Assembly (NCBI GenBank): GCA_964471945.1
Contig: CAYYIJ010000083.1
Location: 1-9,528 of the forward strand
Direction: 5' to 3'
DNA length: 9,528 bases
DNA from: JASEHD01 sp964471945
GTDB lineage: Bacteria > Bacteroidota > Ignavibacteria > UBA10030 > SZUA-254
This document shows, in pieces, positions 1 to 6,604 of this stretch (position 1 is the first letter of the stretch; each line of letters starts with the position of its first letter). The notes under the pieces were generated by a model that was given only the letters and a program-made list of their open reading frames with translations, searched no databases and was not told the DNA's origin. The position numbers were made by a program, and so were the translations under genes.

Positions 1-100
1 CTAACATTTAGAGACTCTTATCCTGTGTCGTACTAATTTGCTCAAGTCGGGAGAAGATGATTCTAATCAAGTGATATATCAGATCTATCCAATAAACAGA

Positions 101-137
101 AAAGCCGATCAGATGCGATGATTGGCTTTCTATTTTT
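101..137. terminator. Probable bidirectional rho-independent terminator
   Basis: An 11-bp inverted repeat (101-111 with 119-129) surrounds a 7-nt loop. On the plus strand all 11 pairs form if one G-U pair is allowed, and the stem is followed by TTTCTATTTTT. On the minus strand the stem has one A-C mismatch and is followed by TTTTCTGTTTATT. It lies 12 bp beyond the stop codon of the icd remnant, so it would end the minus-strand operon. It may also end a plus-strand transcript entering from the left of the window. No gene can be supported in bases 1-100. Confidence 0.8.
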
Positions 138-148
138 GCTACTATAGA

Positions 149-1340
149 TTACATATTTTTTATTATTGCATCACCGAAAACAGAGCACTTCACTTCTTTA
201 GCACCTTCCATCAACCGCGCAAAATCATAAGTTACAACTTTTGACTTAATAGTCTCGTTCAATCCTTTGATGATGAGGTCTGCCTCGTCACACCATCCCA
301 GATAACGCAACATCATCTCACCACTAAGCACAACCGAACCCGGATTAACTTTATCTAAGTTTGCATATTTAGGTGCAGTACCATGTGTCGCTTCAAAAAC
401 TGCATGACCACTTACATAATTGATATTTCCACCAGGAGCAATACCAATTCCCCCGACTTGTGCGGCAAGCGCATCGCTGGGATAATCACCGTTCAGATTT
501 AAGGTTGCGATAACATCGAAATCTTCAGGTCGGGTAAGATCTTGTTGAAGTGTTATATCGGCAATTGCATCTTTTAGCTAAGTCATATCCCCAATCACGG
601 AATGCACCTTCAGTAAATTTCATTATGTCGCCTTTATGAACGAACGTTACCGATTTTCGTTTCTGATTAATCGCATACTGAATAGTTGAACGAACTAGCC
701 TCCCAGAGCCATATGTCGAAACAGGTTTTAAACCAATACCGACTTTCACTGATGTACCCCCTTGTGGCTGTCCTAACGTTTTTAACCAATCACTAACTTT
801 ACTATCCGTTCCGATACGGATCTTTTAAAACATATCTGGATATTCTTTCGAAACGAAATCGAGTAATTTTTGGGATTCTTGTGAACCGGCTGAAAACTCG
901 ATTCCTGCATAAATATCTTCTGTATTTTCACGAAAGATAACCATGTCTACCAGATCAGGTCGTTTGACTGGTGATGGAACTCCTACAAACCATCGAACAG
1001 GTCGTAAACAAACATATAAATCTAATAACTGGCGGAGCGCAACGTTGAGGGAGCGAATTCCTCCACCGATTGGTGTTGTAAGTGGACCTTTAATCCCGAT
1101 CAGATAATCTTTAAATGCCTGAACAGTCTCATCAGGCAGCCATGTATTAAAATACTTGAAAGATTTTTCGCCGGCATATACTTCCATCCAAGCGATCTTG
1201 CGTTTCCCGCCGTACGCTTTTTGGACAGCACCATCACCCTCGATGAAGGGAATTATCGGCTGGTCAGGAACACTTAATTACCCTTCACGAATCGTAATCT
1301 TGTTACCGTATAATGGTGGTTATAATGTTGTTGTTGGCAT
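149..1340 (-). pseudogene. icd: NADP-dependent isocitrate dehydrogenase, disrupted (pseudogene)
   Basis: An intact version would oxidise isocitrate to 2-oxoglutarate and CO2 in the TCA cycle, making NADPH. Conceptual translation from ATG at 1340 to TAA at 149-151 is recognisably Icd. It keeps the substrate-binding stretch GGGIRSLNVALRQ, LRPVR, the IFREN and IYAG segments, HKGDIMKFTEGAF with its catalytic Lys, NLNGDYPSDALAAQ with the metal-binding Asp pair, and FEATHGTAPKYA. The damage is extensive. In-frame TAA codons lie at 1322-1320, 1280-1278 and 827-825. An in-frame deletion of about 15 residues lies right after EGDG (junction near 1229/1230). A frameshifting deletion of roughly 28 or more residues lies between DWGYDLA and DAIADITLQQ (junction near 571-576). 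The reading frame is unbroken otherwise. It is the last gene of the minus-strand operon, 30 bp after apt. Strong residue conservation suggests recent inactivation; assembly error is less likely because all neighbours are intact. Confidence 0.94.
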
Positions 1341-1370
1341 TATTGAATCATCGAAATGTTAAATAAGGTT

Positions 1371-1907
1371 TCACTCAGAATCATAAGTAATCATAGAAAA
1401 TATGTCATATCCATCCAGATTCTTTCTACCATTTAGAAATGAAAGCTCGATTAGAAATGCAATTCCGACAATTTCTCCTCCTAACTTCTCAACGAGTTTG
1501 CATGTTGCTTGAACAGTTCCACCAGTTGCAAGGAGATCGTCGACAATAATTACTCGTTCACTTTTTTCAATAGCATCAATGTGAATCTCAAGTGTATCTT
1601 TTCCATATTCAAGCTGATATTCCACATGAATTTTTTTATATGGGAGTTTATTGGGTTTGCGAACGGGAACAAAGCCTGCACCGATTCGGTAGGCAAGAAC
1701 GCTCCCGAAAATAAATCCACGCGACTCAACACTTACTACTTTACTAATCTTCATCGTTTTGTATCGATCAAAAAGTATTTCTATCGTGTTCTGAAATGCA
1801 TCCTTGTCTTTAAGCAGTGTGGTTATGTCTCTGAATACTATTCCCTTTTTCGGAAAATCAGGGATACTGCGAATATATTTTTCAAGTCCCCCAGATGTAG
1901 TTACCAT
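1371..1907 (-). CDS. apt: Adenine phosphoribosyltransferase
   Basis: This cytoplasmic purine salvage enzyme converts adenine and PRPP to AMP and pyrophosphate. The 178-residue protein has the usual length for the family. The N-terminal hallmark FPKKGIVFRDITTLL lies at about residues 18-32, VESRGFIFG at about 60-68, and the PRPP-binding loop VIIVDDLLATGGT at about 119-131 with its two Asp residues and Thr-Gly-Gly. The ATG at 1907 overlaps the end of the upstream crotonase gene by 7 bp, which suggests translational coupling. The product complements the nucleoside salvage genes on the other strand, although adenine itself would come from other reactions as well as nucleoside breakdown. Identification is secure. 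Confidence 0.96.
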   Translation of the reverse strand: MVTTSGGLEKYIRSIPDFPKKGIVFRDITTLLKDKDAFQNTIEILFDRYKTMKISKVVSVESRGFIFGSVLAYRIGAGFVPVRKPNKLPYKKIHVEYQLEYGKDTLEIHIDAIEKSERVIIVDDLLATGGTVQATCKLVEKLGGEIVGIAFLIELSFLNGRKNLDGYDIFSMITYDSE

Positions 1908-2683
1908 TCTAATTTTTCTTTCTTAATAAATGAAGATACACCTTTTTTAAAATCATCTGTCTTTCTTACAAGTGCATTTAGGTTGGCAGCATAGTCCACC
2001 GCATCCTTTATGTTCATTTCATTAAATTTATTAAACAAATCTTTTGTCAAGGTAAGAGAAGCCGAGCTTGTTGTTTTGGCAAGTGTTTCGGCAAATTCGT
2101 ACACTCTCGAACTTAGCATTTCATCTATAACAACATCTGTAACAAGTCCTTTACTTTTTGCTACTGATGCATCCAGTATATCACCACGCAATGCGAACTC
2201 CTTGGCAGCACCTTCACCCATTCGTTTTATCAAGAAAATCAGAATTATTGCGGGTACGAATCCAAGTCGGACTTCTGGCACACCCAGTTTGGCATTATTT
2301 TTTCCTGCAAAAATAAAATCACAAGCTGCTGCGATACCGCAACCGCCTCCGAGCGCTGCACCATTCACCATTGCGATGACGGGCTTTCTAAGAGATTGTA
2401 TAAGCTGAAGCATTTTCATTAAATTACGAGCATCCTCAAGATTTTCTTCTTGCCCCATTAGAGAAATCTTTTGGAGATAATCCAAATCCATCCCCGCACA
2501 AAACGATGATCCAGCCCCTGTGATCACAACGATCCTAGATTGAGTATTTCGATTGACTGACAATAAAACATCCGTCAATTCCTTAATCATTACATCATCG
2601 ATAGCATTGCGGCGATCAGGTCGATTCAATGTGATTGTTGCAGTTCGGTTTTCAGTAGTATATGTCAATGATGTATAGTTCAT
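1901..2683 (-). CDS. Enoyl-CoA hydratase/isomerase (crotonase) family protein
   Basis: A 260-residue crotonase-fold protein, the normal length for a stand-alone enoyl-CoA hydratase. The N-terminal ATITLNRPDRRNAID, the first oxyanion-hole segment CAGMDL (about 62-67) and the second, NGAALGGGCG (about 107-116), are all present. Of the two Glu residues used by classic enoyl-CoA hydratase, the first is replaced by Gly (GGGCG, residue 116) and the second is kept in VPEVRLG (Glu137). From memory, this GGGCG plus GFVPAI pattern occurs in a Bacteroidota-type subgroup often labelled methylglutaconyl-CoA hydratase, but the substrate cannot be settled from sequence. ATG at 2683 follows a GAGAG ribosome-binding stretch. 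The gene starts 13 bp after rpe and overlaps apt by 7 bp. The fold is certain; the exact reaction is not. Confidence 0.92.
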   Translation of the reverse strand: MNYTSLTYTTENRTATITLNRPDRRNAIDDVMIKELTDVLLSVNRNTQSRIVVITGAGSSFCAGMDLDYLQKISLMGQEENLEDARNLMKMLQLIQSLRKPVIAMVNGAALGGGCGIAAACDFIFAGKNNAKLGVPEVRLGFVPAIILIFLIKRMGEGAAKEFALRGDILDASVAKSKGLVTDVVIDEMLSSRVYEFAETLAKTTSSASLTLTKDLFNKFNEMNIKDAVDYAANLNALVRKTDDFKKGVSSFIKKEKLEW

Positions 2684-2696
2684 GTTTCTCTCATTT

Positions 2697-3356
2697 TTAT
2701 GATTTCAGCGCTGCCCTACGAAGATTATGCACAGCTTGGGAAATATTCTTTTTTGAAAAGATTGAATAACCTGCAACAAGAACTGTTGCCCCAGATTTTT
2801 TCAGATTAGAAGCATTTGATTCATCAACGCCACCATCAACTTCAAGCTCTATTTTTCTTCGCGTGGTTTTTATCATAATCGCTATTTCTTGGATTTTAAG
2901 AATCGATTTGTTTATGAATTTCTGTCCACCAAAACCGGGATTAACAGTCATCACCAGTACCTGATCTACATATGGAAGAATTTCTCCCAATGAGGAAGCT
3001 GGTGTGGCTGGATTCAAACTAACACCGGCTTTCATTCCAAGCATTTTAATATGCTGCACAGTCCGATGAAGGTGATTACACGCTTCGATATGGACAGTGA
3101 GTCGACTCACCCCTGCGTTTCTAAAATCTTCAAGATACTTATCAGGTTTTTCAATCATGAGATGAGCGTCAAGTGGGATATTGGTTACTTTACCAATTGC
3201 TTTAATGACTGTAGGTCCGAAAGTAAGATTGGGAACAAAATGCCCATCCATGATATCTAAATGGATCCAATCTGCTCCTCCTTTTTCAAGTTCCTTTATT
3301 TGTTTCGTCAAATTACTGAAATCGGCAGATAGGATTGATGGAGCAATTTTAATCAT
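2697..3356 (-). CDS. rpe: Ribulose-phosphate 3-epimerase
   Basis: Interconverts D-ribulose 5-phosphate and D-xylulose 5-phosphate in the pentose phosphate pathway. The 219-residue TIM barrel starts with the family N-terminus KIAPSILSADF. The metal-binding and catalytic residues are visible: His32 and Asp34 in IHLDIMDGHFVPN, His65 in DAHLMI and Asp174 in EVDGGVDESN. The phosphate-binding segment NPGFGGQKF lies at about 139-147. I chose ATG at 3356 because it gives the standard N-terminus and has GGA 8 bp upstream. ATG at 3365 would add three residues. The frame stays open further upstream to 3455, but that would add about 30 unrelated residues inside the PASTA gene. The gap to the PASTA gene stop is 13 bp. 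Confidence 0.95.
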   Translation of the reverse strand: MIKIAPSILSADFSNLTKQIKELEKGGADWIHLDIMDGHFVPNLTFGPTVIKAIGKVTNIPLDAHLMIEKPDKYLEDFRNAGVSRLTVHIEACNHLHRTVQHIKMLGMKAGVSLNPATPASSLGEILPYVDQVLVMTVNPGFGGQKFINKSILKIQEIAIMIKTTRRKIELEVDGGVDESNASNLKKSGATVLVAGYSIFSKKNISQAVHNLRRAALKS

Positions 3357-3369
3357 TTTAATCATCCAA

Positions 3370-4146
3370 TTAATTCTCAAAAATATCTTTTTTCTTAACC
3401 GCGCCATGGATAATAATGAGATCGATTGCTTGCCCCGCAATAACCATTTCTCCACTTCGTGGATATTGATCTACAATTGTATTAGGTAAAAGGTCAGATG
3501 AAGGAATATATGTTGCGTTCCCCAGTTTTAAACCCATTGCGGTTAACATTTTCGTTGCTTCTGCTAATGTTTTTCCGGTTACATCCGGCACGCTAATCTT
3601 TTCTATCATAGAACCTTTACTCTCAACAATTGAGATGTAAACATCACGTTTCACTTTTGTGCCTGGAGCAATTTTTTGTTCGATGACTGTGTTAGCGGGA
3701 TATATATCTGAATATTGATACTCTACAGCACCGAGTTTCAATCCTTCCCTTTCTAATTGGAATTTCGCATCACGAACTGTCCGACCTCTCATATCTGGAA
3801 CAAGAACTTTAAATTCCCCGCCACTCACCGTCAGATAAATCCGTCGACCATGTTTTACCTTAGAACCATCGAATGGATTCTGGTTGACGACGATCCCTTC
3901 AGGATGTTCACGATCAAGCCGAGCATCTGCTTTTATTGGCTCAAATCCTAACGAATCCAATAAAATACTCGCATCCTCGAACTTTAATCCGATCACGGGG
4001 GGAACAACTATCACTCCACCAACATTAACGTACCAAGGCATAAGTAAGTCATTGATAAGAAAAAAAAGCATAAGAAGAGATGCAAGCGTTAGAAATATTT
4101 TTTTAGCTCTCGAAGTTTTTAGAAATTTGTTAAAAATCCGTCTCAT
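3370..4146 (-). CDS. Membrane-anchored protein with three PASTA domains
   Basis: The 258-residue protein has a short basic N-terminus (RRIFNKFLKTSRAKK), one hydrophobic helix at about residues 17-36, and then three PASTA-type repeats at about 46-108, 113-175 and 184-247. Each repeat begins with a V-P-x-(V/M)-x-G-like motif and contains the characteristic N-x-(I/V)-x-(D/E/N)-Q-x-P-x-x-G segment (for example NTVIEQKIAPGT). By topology the PASTA repeats would face the periplasm, since the basic end stays inside. PASTA domains are known to bind peptidoglycan fragments or beta-lactams in Ser/Thr kinases and some penicillin-binding proteins. Here no kinase or transpeptidase domain is attached, so a cell-wall role is only an inference. 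It is the first gene of the minus-strand operon, close downstream of a good promoter. ATG at 4146 has no clear Shine-Dalgarno sequence. Confidence 0.93.
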   Translation of the reverse strand: MRRIFNKFLKTSRAKKIFLTLASLLMLFFLINDLLMPWYVNVGGVIVVPPVIGLKFEDASILLDSLGFEPIKADARLDREHPEGIVVNQNPFDGSKVKHGRRIYLTVSGGEFKVLVPDMRGRTVRDAKFQLEREGLKLGAVEYQYSDIYPANTVIEQKIAPGTKVKRDVYISIVESKGSMIEKISVPDVTGKTLAEATKMLTAMGLKLGNATYIPSSDLLPNTIVDQYPRSGEMVIAGQAIDLIIIHGAVKKKDIFEN

Positions 4147-4168
4147 ATTGATTTCAATGATGCAAAAG

Positions 4169-4197
4169 AATATAGGAAATTGTTACTTGAACTTCAA
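4169..4197 (-). promoter_or_regulatory. Candidate sigma70-type promoter of the PASTA-rpe operon
   Basis: Read on the minus strand, TTGAAG (4197-4192) and TATATT (4174-4169) are separated by exactly 17 bp, matching the -35/-10 consensus at four and five of six positions. Transcription would start near 4162, leaving a leader of about 16 nt before the ATG at 4146. Predicted from sequence only. FCB-group organisms may use a different consensus. Confidence 0.55.
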
Positions 4198-4200
4198 CTT

Positions 4201-4229
4201 TTGCTTCTCATTATCTATTTTTCTATATT
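4201..4229 (+). promoter_or_regulatory. Candidate promoter of the cdd-tdk-nupC-pnp-bshC operon
   Basis: TTGCTT (4201-4206) and TATATT (4224-4229) are separated by 17 bp. The overlapping TATTTTTG (4226-4233) also fits the Bacteroidota -7 consensus TAnnTTTG, with TTTG at 4200-4203, although that spacing of 22 bp is a little long. A start near 4237 would leave about 20 nt before the GTG start of cdd. The -35 box lies only 3 bp from that of the divergent promoter. Confidence 0.5.
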
Positions 4230-4246
4230 TTTGTACATAAATAAGT

Positions 4247-4250
4247 AAGG
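4247..4250 (+). promoter_or_regulatory. Ribosome binding site supporting the GTG start of cdd
   Basis: AAGG lies 6 bp before GTG at 4257. No ATG occurs early in this frame, and the GTG start gives the normal cytidine deaminase N-terminus, so the site decides the start. Confidence 0.6.
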
Positions 4251-4256
4251 CAATCC

Positions 4257-4655
4257 GTGAAGTATAAAGATCTAATTCGAGCAGCAGAGAAAGCAAAAAA
4301 GAATTCATATTCACCCTATTCGAAACTCCGGGTCGGGGCAGCGGTTCTAACCAAATCTGGAAAACTATTTACTGGATGTAATATTGAGAACAGTTCTTAT
4401 AGTCTGACCATATGTGCCGAGAGAACAGCTATATTTAAAGCAGTATCCGAAGGATATCGAGAGTTCAAAGCTATCTCCATTGTCTCAGACTTAAAAGAAT
4501 ATATTCCACCCTGCGGAGCATGTAGGCAAGTTTTGTTTGATCTCGCGGGTAATGTTGATGTGATACTCTTGAATGGAAAAAAAGAAATTAAAATTTCGAA
4601 GCTGAGCTCTTATCTTCCGATGCCGTTTAATAACTCAATTTTTAAAAGTAAATAA
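4257..4655 (+). CDS. cdd: Cytidine deaminase
   Basis: Hydrolytically deaminates cytidine and deoxycytidine to uridine and deoxyuridine in pyrimidine salvage. The 132-residue protein matches the small tetrameric class of the family. SPYSKLRVGAA lies at about residues 19-29 and the substrate-binding FTGCNIEN at 38-45. The zinc site is formed by Cys53, Cys86 and Cys89, with catalytic Glu55 in the CAERTA motif and PPCGACRQ at 84-91. Translation starts at GTG 4257. It is the first gene of the plus-strand operon, 9 bp before tdk. Its product deoxyuridine can in principle be phosphorylated by the next gene's enzyme, so the pairing makes sense. Identification is secure. Confidence 0.96.
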   Translation: MKYKDLIRAAEKAKKNSYSPYSKLRVGAAVLTKSGKLFTGCNIENSSYSLTICAERTAIFKAVSEGYREFKAISIVSDLKEYIPPCGACRQVLFDLAGNVDVILLNGKKEIKISKLSSYLPMPFNNSIFKSK

Positions 4656-4664
4656 AATATTTCT

Positions 4665-5240
4665 ATGGAAGTCGCAACCCTTCATAATATGCCTCAACAA
4701 ACTGGATGGATCGAGGTAATATGCGGATGTATGTACAGCGGGAAAACAGAAGAGTTGATTCGCCGCTTACGCCGCGCTCAAATTGCAAAACAAAATGTGG
4801 TGATCTTTAAACCAGCCATTGACACCCGTTACAGTAACGATCATATCGTATCGCATAATACTCAATCATTGTCATCAACAGTTGTAAAAAATCCCCAGGA
4901 AATATTAGAATTATCTAAAGACGCTCAAGTAATAGGGATAGATGAAGCCCAATTTTTTTCTTCTGACATTATCCGTATAGCTGAGACACTCGCTAATCAA
5001 GGAAAGCGGGTGATCATCGCCGGTCTTGACCAAGATTACCGGGGCATCCCCTTCGAGCCGGTTCCCCAACTTCTCGCAATCGCTGAATATATTACAAAAA
5101 CATTAGCTATCTGTGTTGTTTGTGGAAATCCCGCCGACCGCACACAGAGAATTACATCTCATAAAGATCGTGTTGTGGTTGGTGCTAAAGATGTGTATGA
5201 AGCAAGATGCCGCAAATGTCATCAAATACCAATTGAATAA
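4665..5240 (+). CDS. tdk: Thymidine kinase (type II, zinc-containing)
   Basis: Phosphorylates thymidine (and deoxyuridine) to the monophosphate with ATP. The 191-residue protein has the P-loop GCMYSGKT at residues 21-28, the Walker B/catalytic segment IGIDEAQFF with Glu94 as the likely general base, and AGLDQDYRGIPFEP at about 119-132. The structural zinc site is built from CVVC (Cys150, Cys153) and CRKC (Cys182, Cys185). VVGAKDVYEARC near the C-terminus matches the thymidine-binding lasso region. ATG at 4665 has no clear Shine-Dalgarno sequence. A second Met at residue 9 (4689) is an alternative start and would still precede the P-loop. The next gene, nupC, begins 14 bp downstream. Confidence 0.96.
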   Translation: MEVATLHNMPQQTGWIEVICGCMYSGKTEELIRRLRRAQIAKQNVVIFKPAIDTRYSNDHIVSHNTQSLSSTVVKNPQEILELSKDAQVIGIDEAQFFSSDIIRIAETLANQGKRVIIAGLDQDYRGIPFEPVPQLLAIAEYITKTLAICVVCGNPADRTQRITSHKDRVVVGAKDVYEARCRKCHQIPIE

Positions 5241-5243
5241 AAC

Positions 5244-5249
5244 AAAGGA
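5244..5249 (+). promoter_or_regulatory. Ribosome binding site supporting the TTG start of nupC
   Basis: AAAGGA lies 5 bp before TTG at 5255. The first ATG in this frame is about 37 codons further in and would cut away the first membrane helix, so this site supports the TTG start. Confidence 0.7.
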
Positions 5250-5254
5250 TCACT

Positions 5255-6604
5255 TTGGATACAACTTCTATTTTCCGAGGTATCATAGGGATAGGCGTAA
5301 TACTTGGAATCGCTTTTCTTTTTTCAAATAATAAAAAAAGAATTAAATGGCGACTAGTGGGCATGGGACTGCTTATACAACTCATATTCGCTATTTTCAT
5401 AATCAAAAGCCAATATCTTTCGAATATATTTAAACCGTTGGGCTTGCCCAAAATTGTTATTGAATGGTTGGGAGGCGCAATCGTAGCTTTGCTCGGTTTT
5501 ACTATTGAAGGAGCAAAATTTGTATTCGGAAACTTAGCTGTAAACAACGGACCCGAGAGCTTAGGTTTCTTTTTTGCTTTTCAAGTTCTTCCAACAATCA
5601 TATTTGTTTCCTCTTTAACTTCAGTTCTATACTATCTGGGAATATTACAGCGAATTGTTCAAGGTATGGCTTGGATAATGCTTAGATTAATGGGAACGAG
5701 CGGAGCTGAATCACTCTCGAATTCTGCAAATATTTTCGTTGGACAAACTGAAGCCCCACTCCTGATAAGACCATACGTCGGCAAAATGACACAATCTGAG
5801 CTATATACGATTATGGTTGGTGGTATGGCAACAATAGCAGGTGGTGTAATGGCGGCATATATACAAATGCTTGGGCATTCTTATGCAGAGGCACATAACC
5901 TGGACTTGGCCACAGCACAGTTAAATTTCGCCATTCAACTTTTAGCGGCAAGTACGATGGCTGCTCCTGCAGGATTGGCAATTTCTAAAATCATCTTCCC
6001 AGAGGTTGATGAACCCCTCACGAAAGGGACGGTCAAGATCAAAGTCGAGAAACAGGCTAAGAACGTAATCGAAGCCGCTGCGGGCGGTGCTTCGGATGGA
6101 TTACAGCTTTCATTGAATGTGGGTGCTATGTTGATTGCTTTCATCGCCTTAATCGCTTTAGTTAATTACCTTCTGACGGCGTTAGGAAATATTGGTGGAA
6201 TCAATGAATATTTTGTTTCAACATTTAACCAACCCCTCAGCTTACAGTTAATATTTGGTATCATACTTCAGTTTTTAGCATATGGTATCGGTGTTCCCTG
6301 GGCAGATTCAATACATTTTGGTAGTTTGATAGGAACCAAGGTTGTGTTAAACGAATTTGTCGCATATTTAGATTTAGCAAAAATGGTAAAAGCTGGTATG
6401 CTAAGTCAGAAAGCGATTTACATGGCAACCTTTGCGCTTTGTGGATTTGCAAATTTTGCATCCATCGCAATTCAAATAGGCGGTATTTCACCGATGGCAC
6501 CAGAGCGAAGGAAAGACCTTGCTTCCTTGGGTTTAAGAGCAGTGTTAGGAGGCACATTAGCAACATTGATGACAGCAACTATAGCGGGAATATTACTTGG
6601 ATAA
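5255..6604 (+). CDS. nupC: Concentrative nucleoside transporter (NupC/CNT family)
   Basis: An inner-membrane cation-coupled nucleoside importer. The 449-residue protein is highly hydrophobic, with many membrane segments, and has the normal length for bacterial CNT proteins. Family signatures are clear: SGAESLSNSANIFVGQTEAP at about residues 149-168 (nucleoside-binding HP1/TM4 region), GASDGLQLSLNVGAMLIAF at about 273-291, and the CNT motif GTKVVLNEFVAY at about 360-371. The sequence does not tell whether sodium or protons drive it, nor which nucleosides it prefers. Translation starts at TTG 5255, supported by AAAGGA upstream. Its stop overlaps the start of the purine nucleoside phosphorylase gene by 8 bp, which suggests coupled translation. 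Its place among cdd, tdk and pnp fits nucleoside uptake for salvage. Confidence 0.95.
   Translation: MDTTSIFRGIIGIGVILGIAFLFSNNKKRIKWRLVGMGLLIQLIFAIFIIKSQYLSNIFKPLGLPKIVIEWLGGAIVALLGFTIEGAKFVFGNLAVNNGPESLGFFFAFQVLPTIIFVSSLTSVLYYLGILQRIVQGMAWIMLRLMGTSGAESLSNSANIFVGQTEAPLLIRPYVGKMTQSELYTIMVGGMATIAGGVMAAYIQMLGHSYAEAHNLDLATAQLNFAIQLLAASTMAAPAGLAISKIIFPEVDEPLTKGTVKIKVEKQAKNVIEAAAGGASDGLQLSLNVGAMLIAFIALIALVNYLLTALGNIGGINEYFVSTFNQPLSLQLIFGIILQFLAYGIGVPWADSIHFGSLIGTKVVLNEFVAYLDLAKMVKAGMLSQKAIYMATFALCGFANFASIAIQIGGISPMAPERRKDLASLGLRAVLGGTLATLMTATIAGILLG
6586..6589 (+). promoter_or_regulatory. Ribosome binding site supporting the TTG start of the PNP gene
   Basis: GGGA lies inside the end of nupC, 7 bp before TTG at 6597. 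The next Met in the frame is about 76 codons in, beyond the phosphate-binding GSGLGD motif, so a non-ATG start is required. Confidence 0.5.

Noticed and set aside
1..60. Resemblance of GTACTAATTTGCTCAAG to the 3' end of 23S rRNA
   Set aside because: Only a short string is similar and the sequence before it does not fit the conserved 23S end, so no rRNA can be supported.
149..1340. In-frame TAA codons as a reassigned codon or programmed readthrough
   Set aside because: TAA ends several intact genes in this window (for example cdd, tdk and nupC), and the icd remnant also has a frameshift and deletions that recoding would not repair.
1509..1994. 161-codon plus-strand frame opposite apt and the crotonase gene
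   Set aside because: It is antisense to two strongly supported genes, and its translation shows no family features.
3357..3455. Longer rpe reading frame starting inside the PASTA gene
   Set aside because: It would add about 30 unrelated residues before the standard KIAPSILSADF start and a large overlap with a well-supported gene.
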